A DNA stretch of 64,000 nucleotides from Streptomyces rapamycinicus NRRL 5491 (lineage in GTDB: Bacteria; Actinomycetota; Actinomycetes; Streptomycetales; Streptomycetaceae): positions 11,346,001-11,410,000 of the forward strand of contig NZ_CP085193.1 of NCBI RefSeq assembly GCF_024298965.1. Reading direction: 5' to 3'. The notes beneath the pieces were generated by a model, which worked only from the letters and a program-made list of their open reading frames with translations, was not told the origin of the DNA and searched no databases. Positions 1 to 7,257 of the stretch are shown here, piece after piece. The position numbers and the translations under genes are program-made. Positions within the stretch are counted from its first letter, which is position 1. Every line of letters begins with the position of its first letter.

Positions 1-215
1 GCGAGGAGATCAAGCAGTGGACCAATGTGCTCGGCGTGAGCCAGACCCCCGCCGTCACCGACCATCCGCAGTCCTCCTGGACCCGCACCCGCTACGGCGC
101 CACGGGCAACCAGGCCCCCGTTGAGGCGATCAGCGTTCAGGGCACCGGACACTCCCTCCCGACCGCCGGAATGGCCGCACGGGCCATCACCTTCTTCGGC
201 CTGGACGCCGGATGA
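1..215 (+). CDS. C-terminal end of a PHB-depolymerase / acetylxylan-esterase family esterase (partial, 5' end outside window)
   Basis: The open frame begins before the window (first full codon at position 3) and ends at TGA 213-215, leaving 70 residues. The tail has a GTGHSLP motif, which fits the catalytic-histidine region of secreted PHB-depolymerase-type alpha/beta hydrolases (acetylxylan and feruloyl esterases), followed by the usual helix ending in ITFFGLDAG. The chain stops directly after the catalytic domain, so there is no C-terminal carbohydrate-binding module. The nucleophile elbow and any signal peptide lie outside the window, so substrate cannot be told. It is probably an extracellular polysaccharide-deacetylating enzyme unrelated to the polyketide cluster. 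Family assignment rests on this short tail only. Confidence 0.6.
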   Translation, partial: EEIKQWTNVLGVSQTPAVTDHPQSSWTRTRYGATGNQAPVEAISVQGTGHSLPTAGMAARAITFFGLDAG

Positions 216-457
216 CCCGCTGACGGGCCGAGAACACGAAGATCGAGCCGACCCGGTGAACCGGCCGACACGATGTTGAGAAAGGCGCCTCGGGGCCGCC
301 GAAACCGGCCCCCTGGCGGCCTTCCACGGCTACCTGGGCGGCCGGTGCCCACGGCCGCGGACAGCTCCTCCGCCGCCCGGCCCCCGCCCCCGCCGACGCC
401 CGCCCACGCCCTTGCCACATACCCTCTGAGCTGGTCTTTCTCCGGACCCGTGGCTAG
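216..457. other. Intergenic region, no gene recognised
   Basis: No coding region is supported here; short open frames lack family resemblance and are proline/arginine-rich, as expected from random GC-rich DNA. One perfect inverted repeat is visible (GGCCGCC 294-300 and GGCGGCC 315-321, 14-nt loop), which could help end transcription of the esterase gene, but no T-run follows. Confidence 0.5.
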
Positions 458-598
458 GCCACCTCGCCCTCCGAGCTGACCGAGGTCGAGCTGCGCCGTA
501 TGCGCGACGAGCCGCCCGGCTCCCCGCTCTTCGGGGAGCCGTTCCTGTGGGCGGCCCTCTTCCGCCGTCCGACGGGGGCGGGGAGCACCGCGGCCTGA
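458..598 (+). pseudogene. Possible decayed 3' fragment of a protein gene
   Basis: After an in-frame TAG at 455-457 there is a 46-codon stretch ending at TGA 596-598. It has normal protein character (an acidic/basic helix around ELTEVELRRM, then PLFGEPFLWAALF) and no good start codon or ribosome site. The WAALF ending with aromatic residues before it is loosely like the C-termini of CHAT-type peptidase domains, but this is a weak impression. It could be a gene remnant or chance. The strong hairpin at 518-540 lies inside it. Confidence 0.25.
518..540. terminator. Strong hairpin between convergent genes
   Basis: GGCTCCCCG (518-526) and CGGGGAGCC (532-540) form a perfect 9-bp stem with a 5-nt loop. 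It lies between the forward esterase gene and the reverse-strand lectin-domain gene ending at 613, where a bidirectional terminator would be expected. No T-run follows, which is common for Streptomyces terminators. Confidence 0.45.
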
Positions 599-612
599 GG
601 TGCCGCTTACGG

Positions 613-2388
613 TCAGCGTGCCGGAGCGGGGCCCGACACCGACACATCGGCCGAGGCGTCCCCGAGGCCGGCGTTCCACCGCTGGTCGTCGCGGTCCTCG
701 GCCGAGCGCAGCCCAACCTCGCTGTCGGCGTCGTCGCCGTCCGGGGTGACCGCGAAGTCGGGTGCGATATGAGGGCGGATCACCCCGTCGCGGTCGACCG
801 CGAACCGCAGGTTCTCGCCGTTGTCGCCGTCGGCGGACGAGCACGGCCAGATGCCGACACCCCGGTCGGTGTCACCGCGCGAGTCCAGACAGAAGTCGGG
901 GTCGGCCTCGGTGTGCAGCAGCCCCTCCGAGTCCAGCCGCCACCGTTGGGTGTCGCTGCCGCTGCACCGGGCCAGGACCGCGTCCGTGCGCTTCTCCAAC
1001 CGCTGGTCGCGGATGTCCAGACAGAGCCCGGACGCGGCGTTGATCACCGCCGAGAAGCTGTCGTCCGGAATCGGGGCGGAGGGCGCGGGGGCGGTGCCCG
1101 GGGGAGTGGTGGCGGGAGCGGTTGTCGGCGGTTCGGTCATGCCACCGGGGTTCGGTGGGCGCTGTGGCCTCTTCGTCGGAGCAGGCGAATCCGTCGTCGG
1201 GTCCGACGAAGGACCCGCCGGAGTGGCCGTGGGAGCAGGGGTGTTCGCGCGACCGGCCGGGGCCATGTCATCCCCGTCGGACACCAGGAGGGCGACGGTG
1301 AGGGCCACCGCCGCCACGACCGCCACCGCGACCAGCGCGGCCGTCGCGGGCGGCCGGGAGCCCGTCCGGGCCCGTCGGCGCCAGCCTCCCGTGGACCCAC
1401 CGTCCATCGGCGCATTCACCGCGACTCCGACGGCACCGGTGGGCCCCACCGGCGGATACGGCGGCGGGGGAGCGGCGGCCAGGGGAGGCTCCGGCCGCGG
1501 CGGCTCCGCGGGCGACGGCGCCGCCGATCCCATCGAGGGCACACCGCCGACCGGTTCCGCCGTGACGTAGGCCGTTCCGCGCCACCCCAGGAGCCCATCG
1601 GCGATCACGGGCCGGGGATCCTCGTCCATCCGCATCAGGTCGCCGTACACCCCGGCGCACGAGAGACAGCCGGACAGGTGGCGGTCCAGGTCGTCGCAGC
1701 GCCGGGGGTTCTCCGGCCGTACCGCCGCCTCGATGAGGCCCCGGAACCCCCGACACGTCTGCTCGCCGCCACGCTCCAGATGGGTCCGCAGCCACGCCTC
1801 GCGCAGCGCGCCCTGAGCCGTTTCCCGGAGCGTGGGGACGGTGTGCGGCGCCACGCCCGCGAAGGTGGCCACCACCGTATCGGGCTCCTCCTCCACCACG
1901 CTGTACCACAGGACATCGCGGGTGCGTGCCGAGAGGGTGAGGAAGCCGCCGAGCATGGGCGAACGCTCCCTCGGCCCCGGGAGTCCGGCCGCACCGCCCG
2001 CGGCGGTACCGGAGTGGCCGAGCCACTCGGCGAACGCGGGATCCAGCCGCTCCTCCCGGCTGCCCTCCGCCCAGGTGGCGGCCACCCGCTGGACGAACAG
2101 CAGCAGATGGTGGCGCCACGGCCCCCAGGGATCGATACCCCGGCAGGTCTCCTGCGCGGCGAGGCCGAAGGAGAGGTCGGCGAGCTGGTCGGCGTCCGCC
2201 CGGGTCCTGCCGCAGAGCCGGGCGTAGGACAGCACCGCCGAAAGGTGGCGCTCCCTCAGTTCCTGGGTGGCGGGGAGGGCGGTGGGCGCTCCGGAGCGGA
2301 TCCGTTCGGTGAGCTCGGTGTCGGACAGTTGGGCGTACGACCGCTGCCCGGTGGTGGCATCGGGTTCGGTTCCGTGCGGGTCGGTCAC
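613..2388 (-). CDS. Membrane protein with sigma-factor-like N-terminus, zinc-finger-like motif and C-terminal ricin-type lectin domain
   Basis: The gene encodes 591 residues from a GTG at 2386-2388, chosen because GAGGAG lies 8 nt upstream. Residues about 20-80 resemble sigma-70 region 2 (DTEL, then RH...YAR...DAD.LADLSF), and 153-203 resemble region 4 (LSARTRDVLW...LREAWLRTH). A C231, H237, C241, C244 cluster (HLSGCLSC) looks like the zinc motif of anti-sigma factors. A proline-rich linker leads to one transmembrane helix (about 349-369), a second Pro/Thr-rich linker and a beta-trefoil lectin (about 443-590) with QRW repeats at 481 and 569. Expected topology is cytoplasmic N-terminus and external lectin. 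This suggests carbohydrate sensing linked to transcription, but that is inference. It probably lies outside the polyketide pathway. Confidence 0.8.
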   Translation of the reverse strand: MTDPHGTEPDATTGQRSYAQLSDTELTERIRSGAPTALPATQELRERHLSAVLSYARLCGRTRADADQLADLSFGLAAQETCRGIDPWGPWRHHLLLFVQRVAATWAEGSREERLDPAFAEWLGHSGTAAGGAAGLPGPRERSPMLGGFLTLSARTRDVLWYSVVEEEPDTVVATFAGVAPHTVPTLRETAQGALREAWLRTHLERGGEQTCRGFRGLIEAAVRPENPRRCDDLDRHLSGCLSCAGVYGDLMRMDEDPRPVIADGLLGWRGTAYVTAEPVGGVPSMGSAAPSPAEPPRPEPPLAAAPPPPYPPVGPTGAVGVAVNAPMDGGSTGGWRRRARTGSRPPATAALVAVAVVAAVALTVALLVSDGDDMAPAGRANTPAPTATPAGPSSDPTTDSPAPTKRPQRPPNPGGMTEPPTTAPATTPPGTAPAPSAPIPDDSFSAVINAASGLCLDIRDQRLEKRTDAVLARCSGSDTQRWRLDSEGLLHTEADPDFCLDSRGDTDRGVGIWPCSSADGDNGENLRFAVDRDGVIRPHIAPDFAVTPDGDDADSEVGLRSAEDRDDQRWNAGLGDASADVSVSGPAPAR

Positions 2389-2497
2389 CCTCACCACTCC
2401 TCGCGTCACCGGCAGTGAGACGGGTGCCCATAGTGGTGGAGGGCGCGGGCGCGGGTAAAGGTATCCGCCAGTAACTCCCCTGAGGCGACAATTCTTT

Positions 2498-2552
2498 ACC
2501 GGTCGGTTGGCTACTGGCCGGTTGGCTACTGGCCGGTTGGCTACCGACCGGT
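2498..2552. repeat. Three 15-bp tandem repeats flanked by a 9-bp inverted repeat
   Basis: Unit GGCCGGTTGGCTACT occurs at 2501-2515 (one mismatch), 2516-2530 and 2531-2545 (one mismatch). The array is bracketed by ACCGGTCGG (2498-2506) and CCGACCGGT (2544-2552), a perfect inverted pair. It overlaps the last codons and stop of the ligase gene and sits about 110 bp upstream of the lectin-domain gene start. It may be a terminator for the ligase operon or an iterated protein-binding site for the next gene; the sequence does not decide. Confidence 0.7.
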
Positions 2553-4082
2553 GGTGAAGCGTCCGGCGAGTTCGCGTTTGAGCACCTTGCCGCTGGGGCC
2601 CAGGGGGAAGGCGTCGATGAACTCCACCCGGCGCGGGTACTTGTGCCCGGCGAGCCGCTCCCTGGCCCACGCCACGATCCCGGAGCCGAGCGCCGCGTCC
2701 GGAACCGTCCCGGTGCGTGGCCGCACCACGGCGCACACCTCCTCGCCGTACACCTCGTCGGGCAGTCCGATGACGGCCACCTGGGCGATGGCCGGGTGGC
2801 GCATCAGCACGTCCTCCACCTCGCGCGGGTAGACGTTGTAGCCGCCGCGCACCACCAGGTCCTTCTTGCGGTCCACGAGGGTGAGATAGCCCTCCGCGTC
2901 CTTGGTGCCGAGGTCGCCCGAGCGGAACCACCCGTCGACCAGCACCTCGGCGGTGGCCTCCGGGCGGTTGAGGTAACCGGCCATCACATTGTGGCCACGG
3001 ATGACGATCTCACCGACCGCGCCCGTCGGCAGCAACTCGACGCGGTCCTCCACATCGGCCGCGGCGATCTCCGCCTCGACGCCCCAGATCGGGCGCCCCA
3101 CCGTCCCCGGTTTACACGGCCACGCCTTCTGGTTGTAGGCGACCACCGGTGACGCCTCGGTCAGCCCGTACCCCTCGTAGATCGGGCAGCCGAAGACCTC
3201 CTGGAAGTCCTCGAGCACCTTCACCGGAAGCGCCGAGCCCCCGGAGAAGGCGCGGTCGAGGGCCGGGCGGCGGGGGTCCTCGGCGGCGGCGTCGAGCAGG
3301 GCCAGATACATGGTGGGCACGCCCATGAAGACGGTGCACCCCTCGGTGACCATCAGGTCCAGCGCCCGGGGGCCGTCGAACCGGCTCATCAGCACCATCG
3401 TGCCGCCCGCCAGGAAGGTGGTGCTCATCCCGCAGGTCTGCCCGAAGGTGTGGAACAGGGGCAGACAGCCGAGCAGCACATCGTCGGGGCCGAGGTCGAA
3501 CGGCGAGCGCATCGTGGTGCTCACGTTCATCACCAGGTTGAACTGGGTGATCATCGCGCCCTTGGGATGGCCGGTGGTGCCCGAGGTGTACAGGACCACG
3601 GCGAGGTCGCCCGGTTCGCGCGGAACACACCGCTCGATGGGCTCGGCGCCTTCGGCGAGGGCGTCCAGCCGCGGCCGGCCGCCGTCGTGCTCCGCCAGCA
3701 CGGTGACCACCGGAACCCCGGCCACCTCCGCGCCCTTGGCGCCCTCGGTGAGCATCGGCGCCCCGCACACCAGCACCTTCGACTCCGAGTCGCGGAGCAC
3801 ATGGACGATCTCATCGGCCCGCAGCAGACCGTGTACCGGCACGGCCACGGCGCCGAGCGCCAGCACCCCGTAGTACACCATCGGGAAGTGCGGGGTGTTC
3901 GGCAGCAGCAGCGCAACCCGGTCGCCGGGGCCGATGCCCTGGTCGCGCAATACGGCGGCGTACCGCCGGGTGGCGTCCCACAGCTCGCGGTAGGTGATGC
4001 GCCGCGAGCCGAAGACGAGCGCGGGGTGGTCCGGGCGCCGCAGTGCGGACTCGGCGAGCACCGCCGCCGCGGTGAGCGTCAC
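2541..4082 (-). CDS. Acyl-CoA ligase, probably 5-aminolevulinate:CoA ligase of C5N biosynthesis (BafX/MoeA4-like)
   Basis: This is a 513-residue ANL-superfamily adenylate-forming enzyme. Visible core motifs are YTSGTTGHPKGA (165-176, phosphate loop), YEGYGLTE (302-309), FRSGDLG (386-392), DRKKDLVVRGGYNVYPREVE (404-423) and the C-terminal catalytic lysine K499 in PLGPSGK. The N-terminus (PNTPHFPMVYYGVLALGAVAVP) is typical of FadD-like ligases. In characterised C5N pathways such a ligase activates 5-aminolevulinate as a CoA thioester that cyclises to 2-amino-3-hydroxycyclopent-2-enone. The assignment rests on the ALAS and second ligase beside it. The GTG start overlaps the upstream gene's TGA in a GTGA tetranucleotide, so the two are translationally coupled. 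A generic fatty-acyl-CoA ligase is the alternative. Confidence 0.8.
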   Translation of the reverse strand: MTLTAAAVLAESALRRPDHPALVFGSRRITYRELWDATRRYAAVLRDQGIGPGDRVALLLPNTPHFPMVYYGVLALGAVAVPVHGLLRADEIVHVLRDSESKVLVCGAPMLTEGAKGAEVAGVPVVTVLAEHDGGRPRLDALAEGAEPIERCVPREPGDLAVVLYTSGTTGHPKGAMITQFNLVMNVSTTMRSPFDLGPDDVLLGCLPLFHTFGQTCGMSTTFLAGGTMVLMSRFDGPRALDLMVTEGCTVFMGVPTMYLALLDAAAEDPRRPALDRAFSGGSALPVKVLEDFQEVFGCPIYEGYGLTEASPVVAYNQKAWPCKPGTVGRPIWGVEAEIAAADVEDRVELLPTGAVGEIVIRGHNVMAGYLNRPEATAEVLVDGWFRSGDLGTKDAEGYLTLVDRKKDLVVRGGYNVYPREVEDVLMRHPAIAQVAVIGLPDEVYGEEVCAVVRPRTGTVPDAALGSGIVAWARERLAGHKYPRRVEFIDAFPLGPSGKVLKRELAGRFTTGR

Positions 4083-5620
4083 GCCTCGGCCCGCTCGGCG
4101 GCCAGCCGTTGCTTGTCCGGCTTGCCCGCGCCGGTCAGCGGAAGGTCGTCATGGAAGGTGATGGCGGCCGGCACATGCTTGGGCGAGAGCTCACCGGAGA
4201 CATGGCCGAGCAGCGAGGTGAAGTCGGCGGCACCACCGGGCCGGAGCACCACGGCGGCGTGGATGTGCTCCACCCGGTCCCCGTCCGCCACTCCGTACAC
4301 CGCGGCCTGGGCCACATCGGGGTGGGTCAGCAGCGCGTTCTCGACGGCGGTGGGATGGACCTTGATCCCGTTGGTCTTCATCACCTCGCCCACCCGGCCG
4401 TGCAGCCGTACGTAGCCGCGCTCGTCGAGGGAGCCGAGGTCGCCGGTGTACACCCAGCCGTCGCGTACGGTCTCCGCGGTCAGCTCCGGCTCGCGCCAGT
4501 AGCCGAGCATGTTGAACGGCGACCGTACGCAGATCTCGCCGATCTCGCCCACCGGCAGATCGCGCTGGTCCTCCAGGTCGCGGATGCGCACCTCCGCGGT
4601 CAGCCGGCCGGCGGTGAACCGCAGTTCGGGGTCGAAGTGGTCCGGCGGTGCGAGCACGCTGATCCCGCTGGTCTCGGTGGTGCCGTAGAACTGGAGCAGC
4701 ACCGGGCCGAACACCTCGACCGCCTCGGCCAGCCGGGCCGGGGCGGCGGGGCAGCCGCCGTAGGAGATGATCTGGATGCTCGACAGATCGGTGTCCTTGA
4801 TGGCCGGGTGGTCCACCAGCATGTACAGCTGCGGAGGGGTGAGGGTGAGCGCGGACACCCGGTGGCGCTCCACCGCGTCGAGCACCGCGCTCGCGTCGAA
4901 GCCCTCGTGCAGCACCACCGTGCCACCGGAGGCGAGCGCGAGGTCGGCGCCCGAGCCGTTGGAGTGGCTAACCGGCAGCGTGGACAGATAGGTGATCGGG
5001 CCGGGCGCCTCGAGTCCCGCGCGCAGATAGAGAGTTCGGACGCGGAAGGGGAGTGTCACACCCTTCGGGGTGCCGCTGGTGCCACTGGTGAACAGGACCA
5101 CGGCCGGGCGCTCGGGGTCGGTCTCCACGACCTTCAGATCGAAGGCGTCCGCGTCGCCCGTGGTCAGGTCCAGCACATCGGGGCCGAGGGGGCCCAGCGC
5201 GGCGAGCCGGGGCGGCTTCGGCAGCCGCTCGCACAGCTCCCGGGCCAGGCTCAGGTTCTCCTCGTCCACGGCGAGGAACGTGGCGCCCGTCTTCTTCAGG
5301 ATCTCGTGCCGTTCGCGGGTGGCCAGCTGATCGGTGGGGTCCACCGCGTTGGTGGAGTGCAGATGAACCACCGTGGCACCGATGAGGTTCGCCGCATAGC
5401 GCAGAATGATGGTGGCCGGGGTGTTGGCGACCGTCAGCACGGCCACGACCGGAATTTCTTCCTCCGCTGTCTGGCGGCGCAGCAATTCCGCCGCCGCGAC
5501 CACGGTGCGGGTGAACTCACCGGCGGTGAACCGCTCATCGTCGCGGAGCAGGGCAACCCGCTCCGAATCGGCTGATAGAGCCTCGAGGACCCGTCGGACG
5601 TAATTGTCGGTCGGAGACAT
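4079..5620 (-). CDS. ATP-dependent ligase, probably the C5N amide synthetase (BafY/MoeB4-like)
   Basis: A second 513-residue ANL enzyme, clearly diverged from its downstream partner. Motifs are FTSGTSGTPKG (177-187), YGTTE (312-316), YTGDLG (391-396), GRVGEVMKTNGIKVHPTAVE (408-427) and K500 in LTGAGKPDK. The ATG at 5618-5620 has TGGAG 5 nt upstream and is the only start that gives a family-like N-terminus. In bafilomycin B1 biosynthesis the equivalent BafY joins a fumaryl carboxylate to C5N as an amide. Deciding which of the two neighbouring ligases makes the CoA ester and which the amide is inference: this copy is the less FadD-like. It is the first gene of a two-gene reverse operon, divergent from the ALAS gene. 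Confidence 0.75.
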   Translation of the reverse strand: MSPTDNYVRRVLEALSADSERVALLRDDERFTAGEFTRTVVAAAELLRRQTAEEEIPVVAVLTVANTPATIILRYAANLIGATVVHLHSTNAVDPTDQLATRERHEILKKTGATFLAVDEENLSLARELCERLPKPPRLAALGPLGPDVLDLTTGDADAFDLKVVETDPERPAVVLFTSGTSGTPKGVTLPFRVRTLYLRAGLEAPGPITYLSTLPVSHSNGSGADLALASGGTVVLHEGFDASAVLDAVERHRVSALTLTPPQLYMLVDHPAIKDTDLSSIQIISYGGCPAAPARLAEAVEVFGPVLLQFYGTTETSGISVLAPPDHFDPELRFTAGRLTAEVRIRDLEDQRDLPVGEIGEICVRSPFNMLGYWREPELTAETVRDGWVYTGDLGSLDERGYVRLHGRVGEVMKTNGIKVHPTAVENALLTHPDVAQAAVYGVADGDRVEHIHAAVVLRPGGAADFTSLLGHVSGELSPKHVPAAITFHDDLPLTGAGKPDKQRLAAERAEA

Positions 5621-5879
5621 CGAAACTCCAGTTCGCCGTGTGCCGATGAGTTCAAGGTGCCGTTTCCCGCTGAAGGATGACACCCGGCCCCCGGCATGGC
5701 AACCTTCTTCCAACCACCCGTCAGTTTCCTGCCGTGAAACCGGGTCGGTGTGCGGAGGTTGCCTTTCGGTATACCGATTGACGGCCGACCGCATGTAGAT
5801 TGGCGGCGGCGGGGGGTCGTTACGGCTCATCCCGCTTTCTGCGCGATCCCCAAGTAGCCTAAAAGCGAAGTGAGCGGAC
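5621..5879. promoter_or_regulatory. Divergent promoter region between the ligase operon and the ALAS gene
   Basis: This 259-bp spacer must carry promoters for both directions and is less GC-rich than its flanks. It contains a perfect 12-bp palindrome TCGGTATACCGA (5766-5777) and a wide inverted pair GGCAACCT (5698-5705) / AGGTTGCC (5756-5763). These are candidate operator half-sites. No convincing paired -35/-10 boxes could be fixed: a TTGACG at 5778-5783 lacks a well-spaced partner. Confidence 0.5.
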
Positions 5880-7127
5880 GTGACGACCCAATATCTGGAC
5901 CTGTTTTCGCGCCTCACCGAAGGTTCTGACGGTGGAAAGCGGGAGTTCCTGGAGATCGGACGGCTCGCCGGTCAGTTCCCCGTCGCCAGCGTCATCGGCG
6001 TCGAGGACACCTCCCGGATCAGCGTCTGGTGCAGCAACGACTACCTCGGCATGGGCCAGCACCCCGCCGTCCTGGAGGCCATGAAGGAAGCCGTCGACGA
6101 GTACGGGGCGGGCGCCGGCGGCTCGCGCAACATCGGCGGCACCAACCACTACCACGTCGCTCTGGAGAAGGAGCTCAGCGCGCTCCACGGCAAGGACGAC
6201 GCGCTGCTGTTCACCTCCGGCTACACCGCCAACGACGGGGCGCTGTCCGTCATCGCGGGCCGCATGGAGGGGTGCGTCGTCTTCTCCGACGCGCTGAACC
6301 ACGCCTCCATCATCGACGGCCTGCGCCACAGCGGCGCCCAGAAGCGGATCTTCCGGCACAACGACACCGCGCATCTGGAGGAACTGCTCGCGGCCGCCGA
6401 CCCCGACGCGCCGAAGCTGATCGTCAGCGAGTCGGTCTACTCGATGAACGGCGACATCGCGCCACTCGCGGAGATCGCCGACATCGCCGACCGCCATGGT
6501 GCCATGACCTTCCTCGACGAGGTGCACGCGGTGGGCATGTACGGCCCGCAGGGCGCGGGCATCGCGGCGCGCGAGGGGCTGGCCGACCGGTTCACCGTCA
6601 TCATGGGCACGCTGGCCAAGGGTTTTGGCACCAACGGCGGATACATCGTGGGCCCGGCGGAGGTGATCGAGGCGGTGCGGATGTTCTCCCGCTCCTTCAT
6701 CTTCACCACCGCGATGCCGCCCGCCGTGGCGGCCGCGGCCCTCGCCGCCGTCCGTCATCTGCGCTCCTCGGAGGCCGAAAGGGAGCGGTTGTGGGCAAAC
6801 GCACAGTCGATGCACCGGCTGCTGAAGGAGCGCCGGATCCCGTTCATCTCCGACCTCACCCACATCGTGTCCGTGCTGGTGCGGAACGAGGCCCTGTGCA
6901 AGCGGATGTCCACGGCCCTGCTGGACCGGCACGGCATCTATGTGCAGGCGATCAACGCGCCCAGCGTACGGGCCGGTGAGGAGATCCTCCGGGTGGCACC
7001 CGGAGCCGTGCATTCCACCTCCGAGGTCGAGATGTTCGTCAAGGCTCTTGACCAGGTCTGGGAGGAGCTCGGCGGCCCCCGCGAGGACGCCGAAATACGG
7101 TTGCGCAATGAGACCCACCGGGGTTAG
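5880..7127 (+). CDS. 5-Aminolevulinate synthase of C5N biosynthesis (BafZ/MoeC4-like)
   Basis: The 415-residue product is an alpha-oxoamine synthase using pyridoxal phosphate. It should condense glycine and succinyl-CoA to 5-aminolevulinate. Landmarks: [10 protein letters not shown] (53-62), [17 protein letters not shown] (76-92), [10 protein letters not shown] (213-222, with the cofactor-contacting Asp213) and the Schiff-base lysine K247 in TLAKGFG. Streptomyces make heme from glutamyl-tRNA, so an ALAS gene in such a genome is a recognised marker for 2-amino-3-hydroxycyclopent-2-enone formation. Some cluster ALAS proteins also assist cyclisation. The GTG at 5880 is preceded by only a weak ribosome site. 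The usual AFGVMGG after the lysine reads GFGTNGG here. It is transcribed away from its two ligase partners. Confidence 0.93.
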   Translation: MTTQYLDLFSRLTEGSDGGKREFLEIGRLAGQFPVASVIGVEDTSRISVWCSNDYLGMGQHPAVLEAMKEAVDEYGAGAGGSRNIGGTNHYHVALEKELSALHGKDDALLFTSGYTANDGALSVIAGRMEGCVVFSDALNHASIIDGLRHSGAQKRIFRHNDTAHLEELLAAADPDAPKLIVSESVYSMNGDIAPLAEIADIADRHGAMTFLDEVHAVGMYGPQGAGIAAREGLADRFTVIMGTLAKGFGTNGGYIVGPAEVIEAVRMFSRSFIFTTAMPPAVAAAALAAVRHLRSSEAERERLWANAQSMHRLLKERRIPFISDLTHIVSVLVRNEALCKRMSTALLDRHGIYVQAINAPSVRAGEEILRVAPGAVHSTSEVEMFVKALDQVWEELGGPREDAEIRLRNETHRG

Positions 7128-7158
7128 GCAAAGGTGGCGCAAGGCATGTGGATCTTGC

Positions 7159-7188
7159 TTGACACGCCTTGGCGGCGAGAGGTTTGAT
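7159..7188 (+). promoter_or_regulatory. Predicted sigma-70-type promoter for the acyltransferase gene
   Basis: TTGACA (7159-7164, perfect -35) is separated by 18 bp from TTTGAT (7183-7188, four of six matches to the -10 consensus). It lies in the 130-bp gap after the ALAS stop and would give a leader of about 60 nt before the ATG at 7258. It suggests that the acyltransferase and adenylating genes are transcribed independently of ALAS. Confidence 0.5.
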
Positions 7189-7257
7189 GAGCCCACGCGA
7201 ACAGCTGGGTGATTCTTGAGACCCGCTAGCGGAACGGGGATCTCGGGGGAGCAGTTC

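Noticed and set aside
547..2418. Forward open frame of 623 codons opposite the lectin-domain gene
   Set aside because: The reverse strand has a ribosome site, transmembrane helix, QRW lectin motifs and sensible codon use; the forward frame has none.
2498..2552. Direct repeats as a CRISPR array
   Set aside because: Units are 15 bp and contiguous, with no spacers and no cas genes nearby.
5880..7127. ALAS as a heme-biosynthesis gene
   Set aside because: Actinomycetes make ALA from glutamyl-tRNA, and the gene lies with two C5N-type ligases and a PKS cluster.
7216..7257. TTG start at 7216 for the acyltransferase gene
   Set aside because: ATG 7258 has a good GGGGGAG at proper spacing; the extra 14 residues add no family similarity.
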